Positions 33,242 through 43,570 of a DNA stretch of 64,000 bases are shown in pieces. The translations under genes were made by a program, and so were the position numbers. Source of the DNA: Winogradskyella wandonensis. Its GTDB lineage: Bacteria; Bacteroidota; Bacteroidia; Flavobacteriales; Flavobacteriaceae. The stretch is taken from contig NZ_SMGI01000003.1 of NCBI RefSeq assembly GCF_004346845.1, positions 62,001 through 126,000 of the forward strand. The letters run 5' to 3'. The notes below the pieces were generated by a model that saw only the letters and a program-made list of their open reading frames with translations, made no database searches and was not told the DNA's origin. Position 1 is the first letter of the stretch. Every line of letters begins with the position of its first letter.

Positions 33242-33847
33242 ATGCTAATTATCGGAATAGCTGGCGGAACTGGCTGTGGAAAAACTACCGTTGTAAATAA
33301 ATTAATCGAACAGCTACCTGAAGGTGAGGTTGTTGTTATATCTCAAGATTCCTATTATCAAGATACGTCACATCTCAGTTATGATGACCGTGTTAAGATT
33401 AACTTTGACCATCCACGTTCTATTGATTTTGATTTATTGGTAAACCACCTCAACCAATTAAAAGAAGGAAAATCAATAGAACAACCTGTCTATTCTTTTG
33501 TAAAGCACAATCGTACGGGTGATACAGTTTTAACCAAACCACGCAAGGTGGTTATTGTTGAAGGTATCTTAATTTTAACTAACCCAGAAATTAGAGAATT
33601 ATTTGATATAAAAATATTTGTCCACGCAGATAGCGACGAGCGATTAATTAGGCGTTTAAAACGCGATATTACAGAACGTGGTAGAGATATAGACGAGGTT
33701 TTAAATAGATATCAAACAACGCTTAAGCCAATGCATCAGCAGTTTATTGAGCCGATGAAAGAATACGCAGATATTATTATACCAAACAATAAATACAATA
33801 CAGTAGCGGTTGATATTGTAAAAACTATTATTAGCGACCGCTTGTAG
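33242..33847 (+). CDS. udk: uridine kinase
   Basis: A 201-residue P-loop kinase with GIAGGTGCGKTTV at 5-17, SQDSYYQD, a substrate region NFDHPRSIDFDLL and the lid segment RRLKRDITERGRD. It phosphorylates uridine and cytidine to the monophosphates in pyrimidine salvage. Length and motif order match the bacterial enzyme. It begins a run of tightly spaced genes (DivIC/FtsB-like, mutA, lipoprotein, mutB). Confidence 0.95.
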   Translation: MLIIGIAGGTGCGKTTVVNKLIEQLPEGEVVVISQDSYYQDTSHLSYDDRVKINFDHPRSIDFDLLVNHLNQLKEGKSIEQPVYSFVKHNRTGDTVLTKPRKVVIVEGILILTNPEIRELFDIKIFVHADSDERLIRRLKRDITERGRDIDEVLNRYQTTLKPMHQQFIEPMKEYADIIIPNNKYNTVAVDIVKTIISDRL

Positions 33848-33854
33848 GTTTATT

Positions 33855-34181
33855 ATGGCAAAATTCAACAAAAAATATATAAAGCCATTTAAGAACTTTT
33901 TTGTTCTAACTGCTTTAGGCTTTGCTATTTGGATGATTTTTTTCGACACCCATTCATGGCTTTTGCATCGCGATTTAAATAAAGATATCGAAGCATTAGA
34001 GAAAGAAAAAGAATATTATCGAAATGAAATGAAGAAGGATAAGAAAGCTATCGAAGCCTTAAGTACCGAAGAAGGTGTTGAAAAAGTAGCAAGAGAGACC
34101 TATTACATGAAAAAGCCAAACGAAGAAATCTATATTATAGAATACGAAGATAGTATCCCTAAAACCAAAGAAGATGAGTAA
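33855..34181 (+). CDS. septum formation initiator family protein (FtsB/DivIC)
   Basis: A 108-residue bitopic protein: short cytoplasmic N-terminus, membrane segment at about 15-32 (FFVLTALGFAIWMIFFDT), then a coiled coil at about 40-72 (DIEALEKEKEYYRNEMKKD) and a short C-terminal region (VEKVARETYYMKKPNEEIY) typical of FtsB/DivIC. These proteins link the divisome with FtsL and FtsQ. It starts 8 bp after udk and overlaps mutA by 8 bp. Confidence 0.88.
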   Translation: MAKFNKKYIKPFKNFFVLTALGFAIWMIFFDTHSWLLHRDLNKDIEALEKEKEYYRNEMKKDKKAIEALSTEEGVEKVARETYYMKKPNEEIYIIEYEDSIPKTKEDE

Positions 34182-35532
34182 ACCACTATTCAAAGATTTT
34201 AACGCGGTTTCATCTAAAGAATGGAAGCAAAAAATACAAGTCGACCTTAAAGGTGCAGACTATAATGATACCTTAATTTGGAAAACTGACGATGGCATCG
34301 ACGTTAAACCATTTTACCATGCAGATGAGTTTAACGATTTACCAGAGCTTTCAAACTCTAAAGCAACAGAATGGGAAGTAGCACAAGCTATCGATGTAAC
34401 AGATGCAAAAGTAGCTAACAAAACGGCAAAAGAAGCTATTAAAAATGGTGCTGAATATATCATATTTAATAGTTTAACTTCAGAAACACTAATTAAAGAT
34501 TTAGTTGCGGATATAGATGTGCCAATACATATCAATCCGAGTAGTTTTTCTGCAAAGGTTATTGGAGATACTTCCAGGGTTGACGCTTCCAAAGTGACTA
34601 TAAATAATGATATTATTGGTCATTTAGGCAAAACAGGAAATTGGTATTCAAATTTAAAAGAGGACCACACTAACTTTGAAAACAGCGTAACTACCTTTAA
34701 TCAGATTTACGTAGATGCAAGTCACTATCAAAATGCTGGAGCAAATAACATTCAACAATTGGCTTATGCAATTGCTCACGTTAACGAGTACTTAAATCAT
34801 CTAGATTCTAAATTAACAGAAGACAAAAAAGAAACACTAACAGTCACTTTTAATGTGGCTGTTGGTAGCAATTATTTTTTCGAGATTGCTAAACTTAGTG
34901 CATTACGTATTTTATGGACTACGCTAGCAGATACCTATGGGTTTAATAAAGATTGTAGAATTCTAGCCACGCCAAGCAAGCGCAACAAAACCATATACGA
35001 TTACAACGTAAACATGTTGCGAACCACTACCGAATGTATGAGTGCTATTTTAGGCGGTGCAAATGTGGTTTGTAATCTACCTTATAACCAATTGTTTCAA
35101 AACCCGACCGCGTTTGGCGAACGTATATCTAGAAATCAACTCCTTGTATTAAAAAAAGAAAGCTATTTCGATGCCGTTAACAATCCGTCGGATGGTGCCT
35201 ATTACATCGAAAAACTCACGGAACAGCTGGCAGAAAAGGCTCTAGGTTTATTTAAAAATATTGAGGCAAATGGTGGCTTTTTATCGCAATTAAAAGACAG
35301 CACTATTCAACGGAAGATAAAAGAAAGTGCTGCCAAAGAACAGGATGCTTTCGATAAAGGCGAAGTGGTGCTTTTAGGCACAAACAAACATCCAAATACA
35401 CTCGATAAAATGAAATCTGTTTTAGAAAAAGAACCTTTTCTTAAAATTGAAAAACGAAAAACACTTATCGAACCAATTATCGAGAGACGACTGGCTGAAA
35501 AACTAGAAATTGAAAGATTAAAAGACGAATAA
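34174..35532 (+). CDS. mutA: methylmalonyl-CoA mutase, small (beta) subunit
   Basis: A 452-residue protein with the mutase TIM-barrel (FKDFNAVSSKEWKQKIQVDL, later LRTTTECMSAILGGANVVCN). The C-terminal cobalamin-binding fold present in longer small subunits is missing, so the protein serves only as a structural partner of MutB. The enzyme interconverts methylmalonyl-CoA and succinyl-CoA. It overlaps the divIC gene and is followed after 3 bp by a lipoprotein gene and then mutB. Confidence 0.9.
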   Translation: MSKPLFKDFNAVSSKEWKQKIQVDLKGADYNDTLIWKTDDGIDVKPFYHADEFNDLPELSNSKATEWEVAQAIDVTDAKVANKTAKEAIKNGAEYIIFNSLTSETLIKDLVADIDVPIHINPSSFSAKVIGDTSRVDASKVTINNDIIGHLGKTGNWYSNLKEDHTNFENSVTTFNQIYVDASHYQNAGANNIQQLAYAIAHVNEYLNHLDSKLTEDKKETLTVTFNVAVGSNYFFEIAKLSALRILWTTLADTYGFNKDCRILATPSKRNKTIYDYNVNMLRTTTECMSAILGGANVVCNLPYNQLFQNPTAFGERISRNQLLVLKKESYFDAVNNPSDGAYYIEKLTEQLAEKALGLFKNIEANGGFLSQLKDSTIQRKIKESAAKEQDAFDKGEVVLLGTNKHPNTLDKMKSVLEKEPFLKIEKRKTLIEPIIERRLAEKLEIERLKDE

Positions 35533-35535
35533 ATA

Positions 35536-36177
35536 ATGAGAATAAATAAATCAATACCCCTAATTTTATGTTGCCTTACCTTACTATTACAATCGTGTAA
35601 AGGTGATATAAAAGTTGATTCTATTTTCGAAAACGAAGCACCAAAAAATACGCTTATCGGCGAAAAACATTTTTTAGAAGAAGATGGTATACAGCTTCAA
35701 CTACCAGAAAACTTCAAGCGTCTATCTATCGCAGAATATTCAGAAATTCTAGAAAAAAAATCAAATAAATCTAAATTTTTATTGGAACGGCAAGAGTTAA
35801 AAAACACACGGAGTTTAAATGGTAATAGTTACATTTTTAGAACGCCCGAAGGAAAATCGTCCTATTTTGTAAATACCATTCCGTATTCTGAAATAAAAAA
35901 AGAAGATGCCCAAAAACTATTAGGCATCATAAGACAAAATCAGGACAACGTTGCAGAGAATTATAAAGTAGAATTTAGTAAAGTTACCGCAAAGTTTAAA
36001 TCAATTACGGGAGCTCAAATATTTAAAGCCGTTTTTAAGGCGAATTTTAAAAGACATAAGCAAACACAATATCAGCATACCTATTTTATAAATTCTAATC
36101 AAAAATCGGTACTGCTCAACTTAATCACAACAGAAGATATTGACTTTGATAAGTACATCCAGAAAATGATTTTCTAA
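35536..36177 (+). CDS. hypothetical lipoprotein between mutA and mutB
   Basis: A 213-residue protein with a lipobox ending LLQSC (Cys21) and a soluble domain of mixed strand and helix. No family recognised. The gene is inserted into the mutase operon: 3 bp after mutA, and its stop overlaps the mutB start (TAATG). Translation is therefore coupled to mutB although the product is exported, which gives no hint of a role in the mutase reaction. Confidence 0.7.
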   Translation: MRINKSIPLILCCLTLLLQSCKGDIKVDSIFENEAPKNTLIGEKHFLEEDGIQLQLPENFKRLSIAEYSEILEKKSNKSKFLLERQELKNTRSLNGNSYIFRTPEGKSSYFVNTIPYSEIKKEDAQKLLGIIRQNQDNVAENYKVEFSKVTAKFKSITGAQIFKAVFKANFKRHKQTQYQHTYFINSNQKSVLLNLITTEDIDFDKYIQKMIF

Positions 36178-38306
36178 TGAAAAGAAAAGACATTCAACAT
36201 ATTAGCATAAAGCAAACACCATTTCCAAAAGATAAATCTACTGGAAAAGGCAAGATTTTTAACACTGCTGAAGGCATACCTGTAAAATCTCAGTATTCGA
36301 AAGAAGATATTGAAGATTTAGAGCACCTTAATTTTGTTGCAGGCATTGCTCCTAACCTTCGCGGCCCTTATTCTACAATGTATGTGCGAAGACCTTGGAC
36401 AATTAGACAATACGCAGGGTTTTCTACAGCAGAAGAAAGTAATGCATTTTACAGGCGTAATTTGGCTGCAGGACAAAAAGGTCTTTCTGTAGCTTTCGAT
36501 TTGGCCACGCATCGCGGTTACGATAGTGACCACGAACGTGTTGTTGGCGATGTTGGGAAAGCTGGCGTAGCTATAGACTCGGTCGAAGACATGAAAATCT
36601 TGTTCGACCAAATTCCATTAGATAAAATGTCGGTATCCATGACCATGAACGGTGCTGTATTACCAATTATGGCATTTTATATTGTTGCTGCGGAAGAACA
36701 AGGCGTAAAACCAGAGCAGTTGGCAGGTACTATCCAAAATGATATTCTTAAAGAATTCATGGTGCGTAATACTTACATTTATCCGCCAACACCTTCGATG
36801 AAAATTATCTCGGATATTTTTGAATATACGAGTAAAAACATGCCACGTTTTAATAGTATTAGTATTTCGGGATACCACATGCAAGAAGCTGGTGCTACTT
36901 GTGATATTGAGTTGGCTTACACACTTGCAGATGGTTTAGAATACATTAGAAAAGGACTTGAAGCTGGTATGGATATAGACACCTTTGCGCCTCGCCTGTC
37001 ATTCTTCTGGGCCATTGGAATGAATCATTTTATGGAAATTGCCAAAATGCGTGCTGCACGTATGCTTTGGGCAAAATTGGTAAAACAATTCAATCCAAAA
37101 AATCCAAAATCATTAGCGCTTAGAACGCATTGCCAAACCTCTGGTTGGAGTTTAACAGAGCAAGACCCATTTAACAATGTGGCTAGAACTTGTATCGAAG
37201 CCTCTGCAGCTGTATTTGGTGGTACGCAGAGTTTACATACCAACGCACTAGATGAAGCTATTGCTCTGCCAACAGATTTCTCAGCTCGTATTGCGAGAAA
37301 TACTCAGATTTATCTTCAGGAAGAAACACATATTACCAAAACGGTCGACCCATGGGCTGGCAGCTATTATGTTGAAAAGCTCACACACGATATTGCTCAG
37401 AAAGCTTGGGAGCTCATCGAAGAAGTTGAAAATTTAGGCGGAATGACAAAAGCTATTGAAGCTGGCATTCCTAAACTGCGAATTGAAGAAGCTGCTGCTC
37501 GTAAACAAGCGCGAATAGACTCTGGACAAGACGTCATTGTTGGTGTTAACAAGTATAGACTTGCGGAAGAAGACCCATTACATATTTTAGAAGTCGATAA
37601 TCAGACCGTAAGATTGCAACAAATCGAACGTTTGAATCAAATAAAAGCAGACAGAAATTCTAATGATGTATCTATTGCGCTATCAAAATTAACTGCTGCG
37701 GCAAAATCAGGTGAAGAAAATTTACTAGCTTTAGCTGTAGATGCCGCTCGGAAAAGAGCAACTCTAGGCGAAATTAGTGATGCACTTGAAGCAGAGTTTG
37801 GAAGATACAAGGCACAAATAAAATCATTTTCTGGCGTGTATAGTAAAGAAATAAAAGACGATAGTAGTTTTAAGAAAGCACAAGAATTGGCTGATAAGTT
37901 TGCTGAACAAGATGGACGCCGTCCGCGTATTATGATTGCAAAAATGGGGCAAGACGGTCATGACCGCGGTGCTAAAGTGGTCGCAACAGGTTATGCCGAT
38001 GTTGGTTTTGATGTGGATATTGGGCCATTGTTCCAGACACCAAAAGAGGCTGCAAAGCAAGCTGTAGAAAATGATGTGCATATTCTTGGCGTATCTTCCC
38101 TAGCCGCGGGTCATAAAACTTTAGTTCCACAAGTTATTGAAGAGCTTAAAGCTTACGGACGAGATGATATTATGGTTATCGTTGGTGGTGTGATACCTAA
38201 ACAAGACTATCAATACTTGTTTGATGCTGGCGCTGTTGCTGTTTTTGGCCCAGGCACCAAAATTAGTGATGCTGCCATTCAAATTTTAGAGATACTGATT
38301 GATTAG
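36177..38306 (+). CDS. mutB: methylmalonyl-CoA mutase, large (alpha) subunit
   Basis: A 709-residue protein with the N-terminal TIM barrel ([57 protein letters not shown]) and the C-terminal cobalamin-binding domain from about 585, with GQDGHDRG giving the axial His near 595. It is the catalytic, adenosylcobalamin-dependent subunit. No meaB or epimerase gene is in the window. A terminator at 38790-38821 ends the operon after the next small gene. Confidence 0.96.
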   Translation: MKRKDIQHISIKQTPFPKDKSTGKGKIFNTAEGIPVKSQYSKEDIEDLEHLNFVAGIAPNLRGPYSTMYVRRPWTIRQYAGFSTAEESNAFYRRNLAAGQKGLSVAFDLATHRGYDSDHERVVGDVGKAGVAIDSVEDMKILFDQIPLDKMSVSMTMNGAVLPIMAFYIVAAEEQGVKPEQLAGTIQNDILKEFMVRNTYIYPPTPSMKIISDIFEYTSKNMPRFNSISISGYHMQEAGATCDIELAYTLADGLEYIRKGLEAGMDIDTFAPRLSFFWAIGMNHFMEIAKMRAARMLWAKLVKQFNPKNPKSLALRTHCQTSGWSLTEQDPFNNVARTCIEASAAVFGGTQSLHTNALDEAIALPTDFSARIARNTQIYLQEETHITKTVDPWAGSYYVEKLTHDIAQKAWELIEEVENLGGMTKAIEAGIPKLRIEEAAARKQARIDSGQDVIVGVNKYRLAEEDPLHILEVDNQTVRLQQIERLNQIKADRNSNDVSIALSKLTAAAKSGEENLLALAVDAARKRATLGEISDALEAEFGRYKAQIKSFSGVYSKEIKDDSSFKKAQELADKFAEQDGRRPRIMIAKMGQDGHDRGAKVVATGYADVGFDVDIGPLFQTPKEAAKQAVENDVHILGVSSLAAGHKTLVPQVIEELKAYGRDDIMVIVGGVIPKQDYQYLFDAGAVAVFGPGTKISDAAIQILEILID

Positions 38307-38307
38307 A

Positions 38308-38763
38308 ATGAAATTCAGGTTTTTAGTTTTTTTATTACTATCTCAATTCAGTTTTAGTCAAAATCAATTGAATAAAACTTTAGTTGGTGACTGGCAATAT
38401 GTTGGAACTTATGATTTAAGTAATAATAAGATTGATGACAAACTATATAATAACCGCAAAATTACCTCAAGGATAATTTCATATAAATCAGACAGTACAT
38501 ATATTTCTGAAACAAAATATGTCAGAAAAAAAAGTAAAAAATATTATGGAAGATGGGAATTCTCTAAAGACTCATTGAAACTATTACAAGCAACGAATTT
38601 AAAAAAGTCAAAATACAGAAACTATCCGTTTAAAAAAATGGTTATCAAAGGAGAAAAATTCACAAGATTTTTTGAATATCATATCATTACATTAACAAAA
38701 TACCGACTTGTACTTTTTGATGACTTTCATAAACACAAGCTGGTATATAATAAAGTAAACTAA
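38308..38763 (+). CDS. hypothetical secreted protein
   Basis: About 151 residues from the ATG at 38308 (a TTG three codons earlier overlaps mutB). Signal peptide ends near FSFSQ. The mature part (LVGDWQYVGTYDLSNNKIDD, YGRWEFSKDSLKLLQ) is lysine-rich and resembles small lipocalin-like proteins, like the ones at 27892 and 52376. Last gene of the mutase transcript. No function known. Confidence 0.7.
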   Translation: MKFRFLVFLLLSQFSFSQNQLNKTLVGDWQYVGTYDLSNNKIDDKLYNNRKITSRIISYKSDSTYISETKYVRKKSKKYYGRWEFSKDSLKLLQATNLKKSKYRNYPFKKMVIKGEKFTRFFEYHIITLTKYRLVLFDDFHKHKLVYNKVN

Positions 38764-38789
38764 CCCAATGCGTCTTTATCAAACTCAAA

Positions 38790-38821
38790 GCAAAGAGCAA
38801 CAAAATTGTTGCTCTTTTTTA
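38790..38821 (+). terminator. intrinsic terminator after the methylmalonyl-CoA mutase operon
   Basis: Stem AAAGAGCAACA / TGTTGCTCTTT with a 4-nt loop and a following T-run. Confidence 0.9.
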
Positions 38822-38898
38822 TTGGAACTGTTAACAACTTCCGTTTTCAAAACCCATAAATAATCGTATTTTTAGCCCTTATTTAACCAAATCAATTA

Positions 38899-39663
38899 AT
38901 GGGTAAAATCATAGCCATAGCAAACCAAAAAGGAGGCGTTGGTAAAACAACAACATCAGTAAACTTAGCCGCTTCACTAGGAGTTTTAGAAAAAAAAGTC
39001 TTACTTATAGACGTGGACCCACAAGCCAATGCAACATCTGGCTTAGGCATAGATGTAGATGCCGTGGAAGTTGGCTCCTACCAAGTGTTGGAGCATACAA
39101 AATCGGCAAAGGAGGCTATTGTATCCTCTAATGCGCCAAACGTAGATGTTATTCCTGCACATATCGACTTAGTTGCAATAGAAATTGAACTCGTCGATAA
39201 GGAAGAGCGCGAGTACATGCTAAAAAAAGCACTACAGGACATTAAAAACGATTACGATTACGTAATCATGGATTGTGCGCCTTCGCTAGGTCTATTAACT
39301 CTAAATGCACTAACAGCAGCAGATTCGGTTATTATTCCTATTCAATGTGAATATTTTGCGCTGGAAGGTCTTGGCAAACTATTGAATACAGTTAAGAGTG
39401 TTCAAAAAATCCATAACGAAAATTTAGATATCGAAGGGATGTTATTAACCATGTTCGATTCGAGATTACGTTTGTCTAACCAAGTTGTAGAAGAAGTTCA
39501 GAAACACTTCAGCGATATGGTTTTTGACACTATTATTCAGCGTAACGTACGTTTAAGTGAAGCGCCAAGTTATGGAGAAAGCATCATCAACTACGACGTA
39601 AGCAGTCGTGGTGCCGCAAATTACCTTAACTTAGCAAAAGAAATTATTAAAAAGAATTTATAA
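38899..39663 (+). CDS. parA: ParA family chromosome-partitioning ATPase
   Basis: A 254-residue Walker-type ATPase with the deviant Walker A motif KGGVGKTT at 11-18 and DVDPQANATSGLG, EYFALEGLGKLL in the core; length matches Soj/ParA. It acts with ParB at centromere-like parS sites. parB follows with a 1-bp overlap. No parS palindrome was found in this window. Confidence 0.95.
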   Translation: MGKIIAIANQKGGVGKTTTSVNLAASLGVLEKKVLLIDVDPQANATSGLGIDVDAVEVGSYQVLEHTKSAKEAIVSSNAPNVDVIPAHIDLVAIEIELVDKEEREYMLKKALQDIKNDYDYVIMDCAPSLGLLTLNALTAADSVIIPIQCEYFALEGLGKLLNTVKSVQKIHNENLDIEGMLLTMFDSRLRLSNQVVEEVQKHFSDMVFDTIIQRNVRLSEAPSYGESIINYDVSSRGAANYLNLAKEIIKKNL

Positions 39664-40565
39664 TGGCGAAGGCAACTAAAAAACAAGCGTTAGGACGTGG
39701 ACTTTCTGCACTGCTTAAAGACCCTGATAATGATATAAATTCTGCATCGGATAAAAATGCTGATAAGGTTGTTGGCAATATTGTAGAACTAGATATCGAT
39801 GACATCGAAATCAATCCATTTCAGCCTAGAACTAACTTTAACGAAGAAACACTTCGCGAATTGGCGTCTTCTATTAGAGAATTGGGCGTTATTCAACCAA
39901 TAACAGTTAGGAAATTAGCCTTTAACAAATATCAGTTAATTTCTGGTGAGCGTCGTTTTAGAGCTTCAAAACTCATTGGTAATACAACTATTCCTGCATA
40001 TATCCGTATTGCAAACGATCAAGAGTCTTTGGAAATGGCTTTGGTAGAGAATATTCAGCGTCACGATTTAGACCCAATCGAAATTGCATTGTCGTACCAA
40101 CGCTTAATCGACGAAATTAATCTTACACAAGAGCAGATGAGCGAGCGCGTTGGAAAAAAACGCTCTACTATTGCTAACTATTTGCGCTTATTAAAGCTCG
40201 ACCCTATTATACAAACAGGAATGAGAGATGGTTTTATTACCATGGGACATGGTCGGGCTATGATAAATATAGAAAACCAAGTGGACCAACTGGAAGTCTA
40301 CGAAAAGATAATTACCAACAAACTATCCGTTAGAGCTACAGAAGCCTTAGTGAAAAACTTAAATTCACCGAAAGACACATCTTCCAAAAATGAAGCAATA
40401 GAAGTTCCTAAACCCATTAAAAAAGGAATCAAAGAATTCTCGGAATACTTTGGGCATAAAATTGACGTTAAATTAGCTAAGAACGGGAGCGGAAAAATTT
40501 CAATTCCTTTTCACTCAGAAGAAGATTTTAACCGCATTATTAAACTGGTAAAAAGTGCTAAATAA
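39663..40565 (+). CDS. parB: ParB family chromosome-partitioning protein
   Basis: A 300-residue protein with the ParB/Spo0J N-terminal CTPase domain (NPFQPRTNFNEETLRELA, SGERRFRASK, ENIQRHDLDPIE) and the central helix-turn-helix (GKKRSTIANYLRLLKL). It loads on parS and is moved by ParA. ATG 39663 overlaps the end of parA. Confidence 0.95.
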   Translation: MAKATKKQALGRGLSALLKDPDNDINSASDKNADKVVGNIVELDIDDIEINPFQPRTNFNEETLRELASSIRELGVIQPITVRKLAFNKYQLISGERRFRASKLIGNTTIPAYIRIANDQESLEMALVENIQRHDLDPIEIALSYQRLIDEINLTQEQMSERVGKKRSTIANYLRLLKLDPIIQTGMRDGFITMGHGRAMINIENQVDQLEVYEKIITNKLSVRATEALVKNLNSPKDTSSKNEAIEVPKPIKKGIKEFSEYFGHKIDVKLAKNGSGKISIPFHSEEDFNRIIKLVKSAK

Positions 40566-41157
40566 GCGAAGTGTTTTTTTATTGTTTTGTCTATCTTTTG
40601 TTGTTCTGGGTTTTTCTCAAACACAAAAGGACAGCACACAAAACACTACTGTAGACGAGTTAAGTATCGATAAAGCATTACTCTCTAAAAAAGAAATAGA
40701 TCCTTTACGCCCATCGAAAGCCGCTTTTTACTCGGCAATATTACCAGGACTAGGGCAAGCATACAATAAGAAGTATTGGAAAATACCTATAGTTCTTGGC
40801 GGACTTACAGGAGGAATCCTTGTCTATGATTTTAACAATAAACAATACAACCGCTACAGAGATGCCTTTAAGAGGCGCCTTGCAGGTTTCACCGATGACG
40901 AATTTTTTGGAACGGGAACAACACCTTTTATTTCTGATGACGCCCTAATTAGAGCGCAACGTCAGTTTAGACGGAATAGAGATATTGCTATGTTGGTTAC
41001 CATTGGTATTTATGCTTTAAACATCATAGATGCTAATGTCGATGCCCATTTATTACAATTTAATGTTGACGAAAATTTAGCAATGCGACCCCATTTTCAA
41101 TACAATCCCATGGAAAACTCTTCCGATTTGGGTGTGACTCTAAACTTTAAATTTTAG
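40555..41157 (+). CDS. DUF5683 domain-containing membrane protein
   Basis: A 200-residue protein starting at GTG 40555, which overlaps the end of parB. Signal peptide ends GFSQ; DUF5683 domain at about 50-190 with PSKAAFYSAILPGLGQAYNK and a membrane segment around 72-90. Found next to parB and dapB in many Bacteroidota; function unknown, envelope location likely. Confidence 0.85.
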   Translation: MLNKRSVFLLFCLSFVVLGFSQTQKDSTQNTTVDELSIDKALLSKKEIDPLRPSKAAFYSAILPGLGQAYNKKYWKIPIVLGGLTGGILVYDFNNKQYNRYRDAFKRRLAGFTDDEFFGTGTTPFISDDALIRAQRQFRRNRDIAMLVTIGIYALNIIDANVDAHLLQFNVDENLAMRPHFQYNPMENSSDLGVTLNFKF

Positions 41158-41167
41158 CCTTAAACAT

Positions 41168-41869
41168 ATGAGAATAGCTTTACTAGGTTATGGCAAAATG
41201 GGAAAGATAATTGAACGTGTTGCGGAAGAACGCGGACATTCTATAGCTTTAAAAGTAGATAGTAAAACGACAACGCTAGATTTTTCCCAGACAGATGTGG
41301 CCATAGATTTTAGCCTACCGACTACCGCCGTAAAAAATATTAAAGCTGCCTTAGACCATAATATCCCTGTTATTTCTGGAACAACAGGTTGGCTATCACA
41401 TTACGACGACATTGTTACGTATTGCAAGTCTAAAAAAGGAGCATTTTTATACGCCTCGAATTTTAGCTTGGGCGTTAATATCTTCTTCGAAGTTAATAGA
41501 GTTTTAGCTTCACTAATTGCTAATTACCCGGATTACGAATTAAATATCGAAGAAATTCACCATACACAAAAGCTGGATGCGCCAAGTGGCACCGCAATTT
41601 CTTTGGCAGAAGATATTATTAAAAATTCTAACTATAAGAATTGGACATTAGACGAGGCTGATTCTAACAACATAAAGATTAAAGCCAAACGCATTGTAGA
41701 TGTTCCTGGAACACATATTATCAACTATAATTCCGATGTTGATTCAATAGAAATAAAACATACAGCACATAATCGAGAAGGTTTTGCATTAGGTGCAGTT
41801 ATTGCGGCAGAATGGATTGCCGACAAAAAAGGCGTCTTCAACATGAAAGACGTATTAAATATTGGTTAA
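41168..41869 (+). CDS. dapB: 4-hydroxy-tetrahydrodipicolinate reductase
   Basis: A 233-residue NAD(P)H-dependent enzyme of lysine/diaminopimelate synthesis. Nucleotide-binding LLGYGKMGK at 4-12 and catalytic EIHHTQKLDAPSGTA in the middle, with GTHIINYNSDVDSIEI near the C-terminal tetramer region. It is shorter than the E. coli enzyme, as usual for Bacteroidota. Reaction: reduction of the dihydrodipicolinate intermediate to tetrahydrodipicolinate. Confidence 0.95.
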   Translation: MRIALLGYGKMGKIIERVAEERGHSIALKVDSKTTTLDFSQTDVAIDFSLPTTAVKNIKAALDHNIPVISGTTGWLSHYDDIVTYCKSKKGAFLYASNFSLGVNIFFEVNRVLASLIANYPDYELNIEEIHHTQKLDAPSGTAISLAEDIIKNSNYKNWTLDEADSNNIKIKAKRIVDVPGTHIINYNSDVDSIEIKHTAHNREGFALGAVIAAEWIADKKGVFNMKDVLNIG

Positions 41870-41935
41870 TTTGTAACTTTTTTAAAACAAAAACTATAAT
41901 TTTCTGCATTTAGTAGACAATTAACATTCAATACT

Positions 41936-43558
41936 ATGAACTGGACAGAGTGGTCAATCTTTTTTATAATTATACAAATAATTCATGGCTTAGGTACATG
42001 GAAACTTTACATTAAAGCAGGTCGCAGTGCATGGGAAGCATTCATCCCAGTGTATAATGCTGTAATTTTAATGAAAATTATTACACGCCCTTGGTGGTGG
42101 GTTATACTTATATTTTTACCAATCGTTAATCTAATTATGATTCCTGCTGTTTGGGTAGAAACAGCAAGAGCCTTTGGTAAAGACAGTAAATTAGATGCGC
42201 TAATTTGTATTCTCTCATTAGGTTTTTACTTGTATTATCTCAATTACATTGAAGACGTAAAATTTATAGAAAACCGTCAATTAAAACCAAAAACAAGTAC
42301 TGGAGAGTGGATTACCTCTATCTTATTTGCCATCGTAGCAGCGACCATAGTGCATACGTACTTTTTTCAACCATTTGTAATTCCGTCTTCATCTTTAGAA
42401 AAATCACTTTTAGTGGGCGATTTCTTAGTGGTTAGTAAAATACATTATGGAGCAAGAGCACCAATGACCACAGTAGCTGCACCAATGGTACATGACACCA
42501 TACCAAAGTTGGGTATAAAATCGTATCTATACGATGATAATTTCGAAAAACGTAATACCTCTTGGAAAAATAAATTACAGCTGCCCTACTTTAGGCTTCC
42601 TGGTTTTGAGTCGGTAGAACGAAATGACTATGTCGTCTTTGGCCAACCTGCGGATACGCTTAGGGACATGAATGAATTTACACCAGACCGAAATTATTAC
42701 AAGCCTATAGACAAAAAAACAAACTTGGTAAAACGTTGCGTTGCAATTCCTGGAGATACCTTGGAGATTAAAGAAGGCTATGTGTATATTAATGGGAAGA
42801 AAAATGTACTACCAGATAGAGCGCAATTACAGTTTTCGTATAATGTAAAATTAAAAAATCCAATAAATTCTCAAGCTGATGTTAACCGCATCTTGAAGAT
42901 TTTAGATCGTGCGGATATAGATGACGGTATTGGTCAATTACCTTCTGGGGAATATAGAATTAATGCCGCATCAGATAAAGCCATTGCAGCGTTTAAAAAT
43001 CACCCTGAAGTCCTTTCTGTAGAACGTAACATACAAGAAAAAGGTCAGTATGGTGGTGTATTCCCTCGAGACCCTAATTACTCTTGGAATATTGATTTTT
43101 TTGGACCACTTTATATTCCAAAAGCTGGGGAGACAGTAGATTTAACAGTGGAGAATTTACCGCTTTATGATAGATTAATCCAAGAATACGAAGGTCACAA
43201 GGTTTTTGCTAGAGGAAACGAAGTGGTTTTAGATGGAAAAGTCGTTAATTCTTACACTTTTGAAAAGGATTACTACTGGATGATGGGTGACAATAGGCAT
43301 AATTCTGTAGATGCCCGTGCTTGGGGTTTTGTACCGTTTGATCATATTATAGGTAAACCTGTATTTATTTGGATGAGTATTGATGGTCTAATGGATGACG
43401 ATAGACCTATTAAATTTCGTTGGGACCGCGTGTTTACAACCGTTAACGGTAAAGGCGAGCGCGTTTCATATTTAATTCCATTTTTAGTAGTTGTCTTTGG
43501 TTTGACGTTCTTTAATCGTTGGAGAAAAAAGAAAAAGCTAGAGAAGAAAAATAAGTAA
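41936..43558 (+). CDS. lepB: signal peptidase I
   Basis: A 540-residue signal peptidase I, longer than the E. coli protein because of extra N-terminal membrane segments (about four) and inserted periplasmic regions. The nucleophile box reads PSSSLEKSLLVGD in place of PSGSMxPTL, and the catalytic Lys is in LVKRCVAIPGD; the GDNRHNSVDARAWGFV box is intact. It removes signal peptides of secreted proteins. A C-terminal membrane helix is followed by a Lys-rich tail. Confidence 0.93.
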   Translation: MNWTEWSIFFIIIQIIHGLGTWKLYIKAGRSAWEAFIPVYNAVILMKIITRPWWWVILIFLPIVNLIMIPAVWVETARAFGKDSKLDALICILSLGFYLYYLNYIEDVKFIENRQLKPKTSTGEWITSILFAIVAATIVHTYFFQPFVIPSSSLEKSLLVGDFLVVSKIHYGARAPMTTVAAPMVHDTIPKLGIKSYLYDDNFEKRNTSWKNKLQLPYFRLPGFESVERNDYVVFGQPADTLRDMNEFTPDRNYYKPIDKKTNLVKRCVAIPGDTLEIKEGYVYINGKKNVLPDRAQLQFSYNVKLKNPINSQADVNRILKILDRADIDDGIGQLPSGEYRINAASDKAIAAFKNHPEVLSVERNIQEKGQYGGVFPRDPNYSWNIDFFGPLYIPKAGETVDLTVENLPLYDRLIQEYEGHKVFARGNEVVLDGKVVNSYTFEKDYYWMMGDNRHNSVDARAWGFVPFDHIIGKPVFIWMSIDGLMDDDRPIKFRWDRVFTTVNGKGERVSYLIPFLVVVFGLTFFNRWRKKKKLEKKNK

Positions 43559-43570
43559 TCTTTTTTAATC

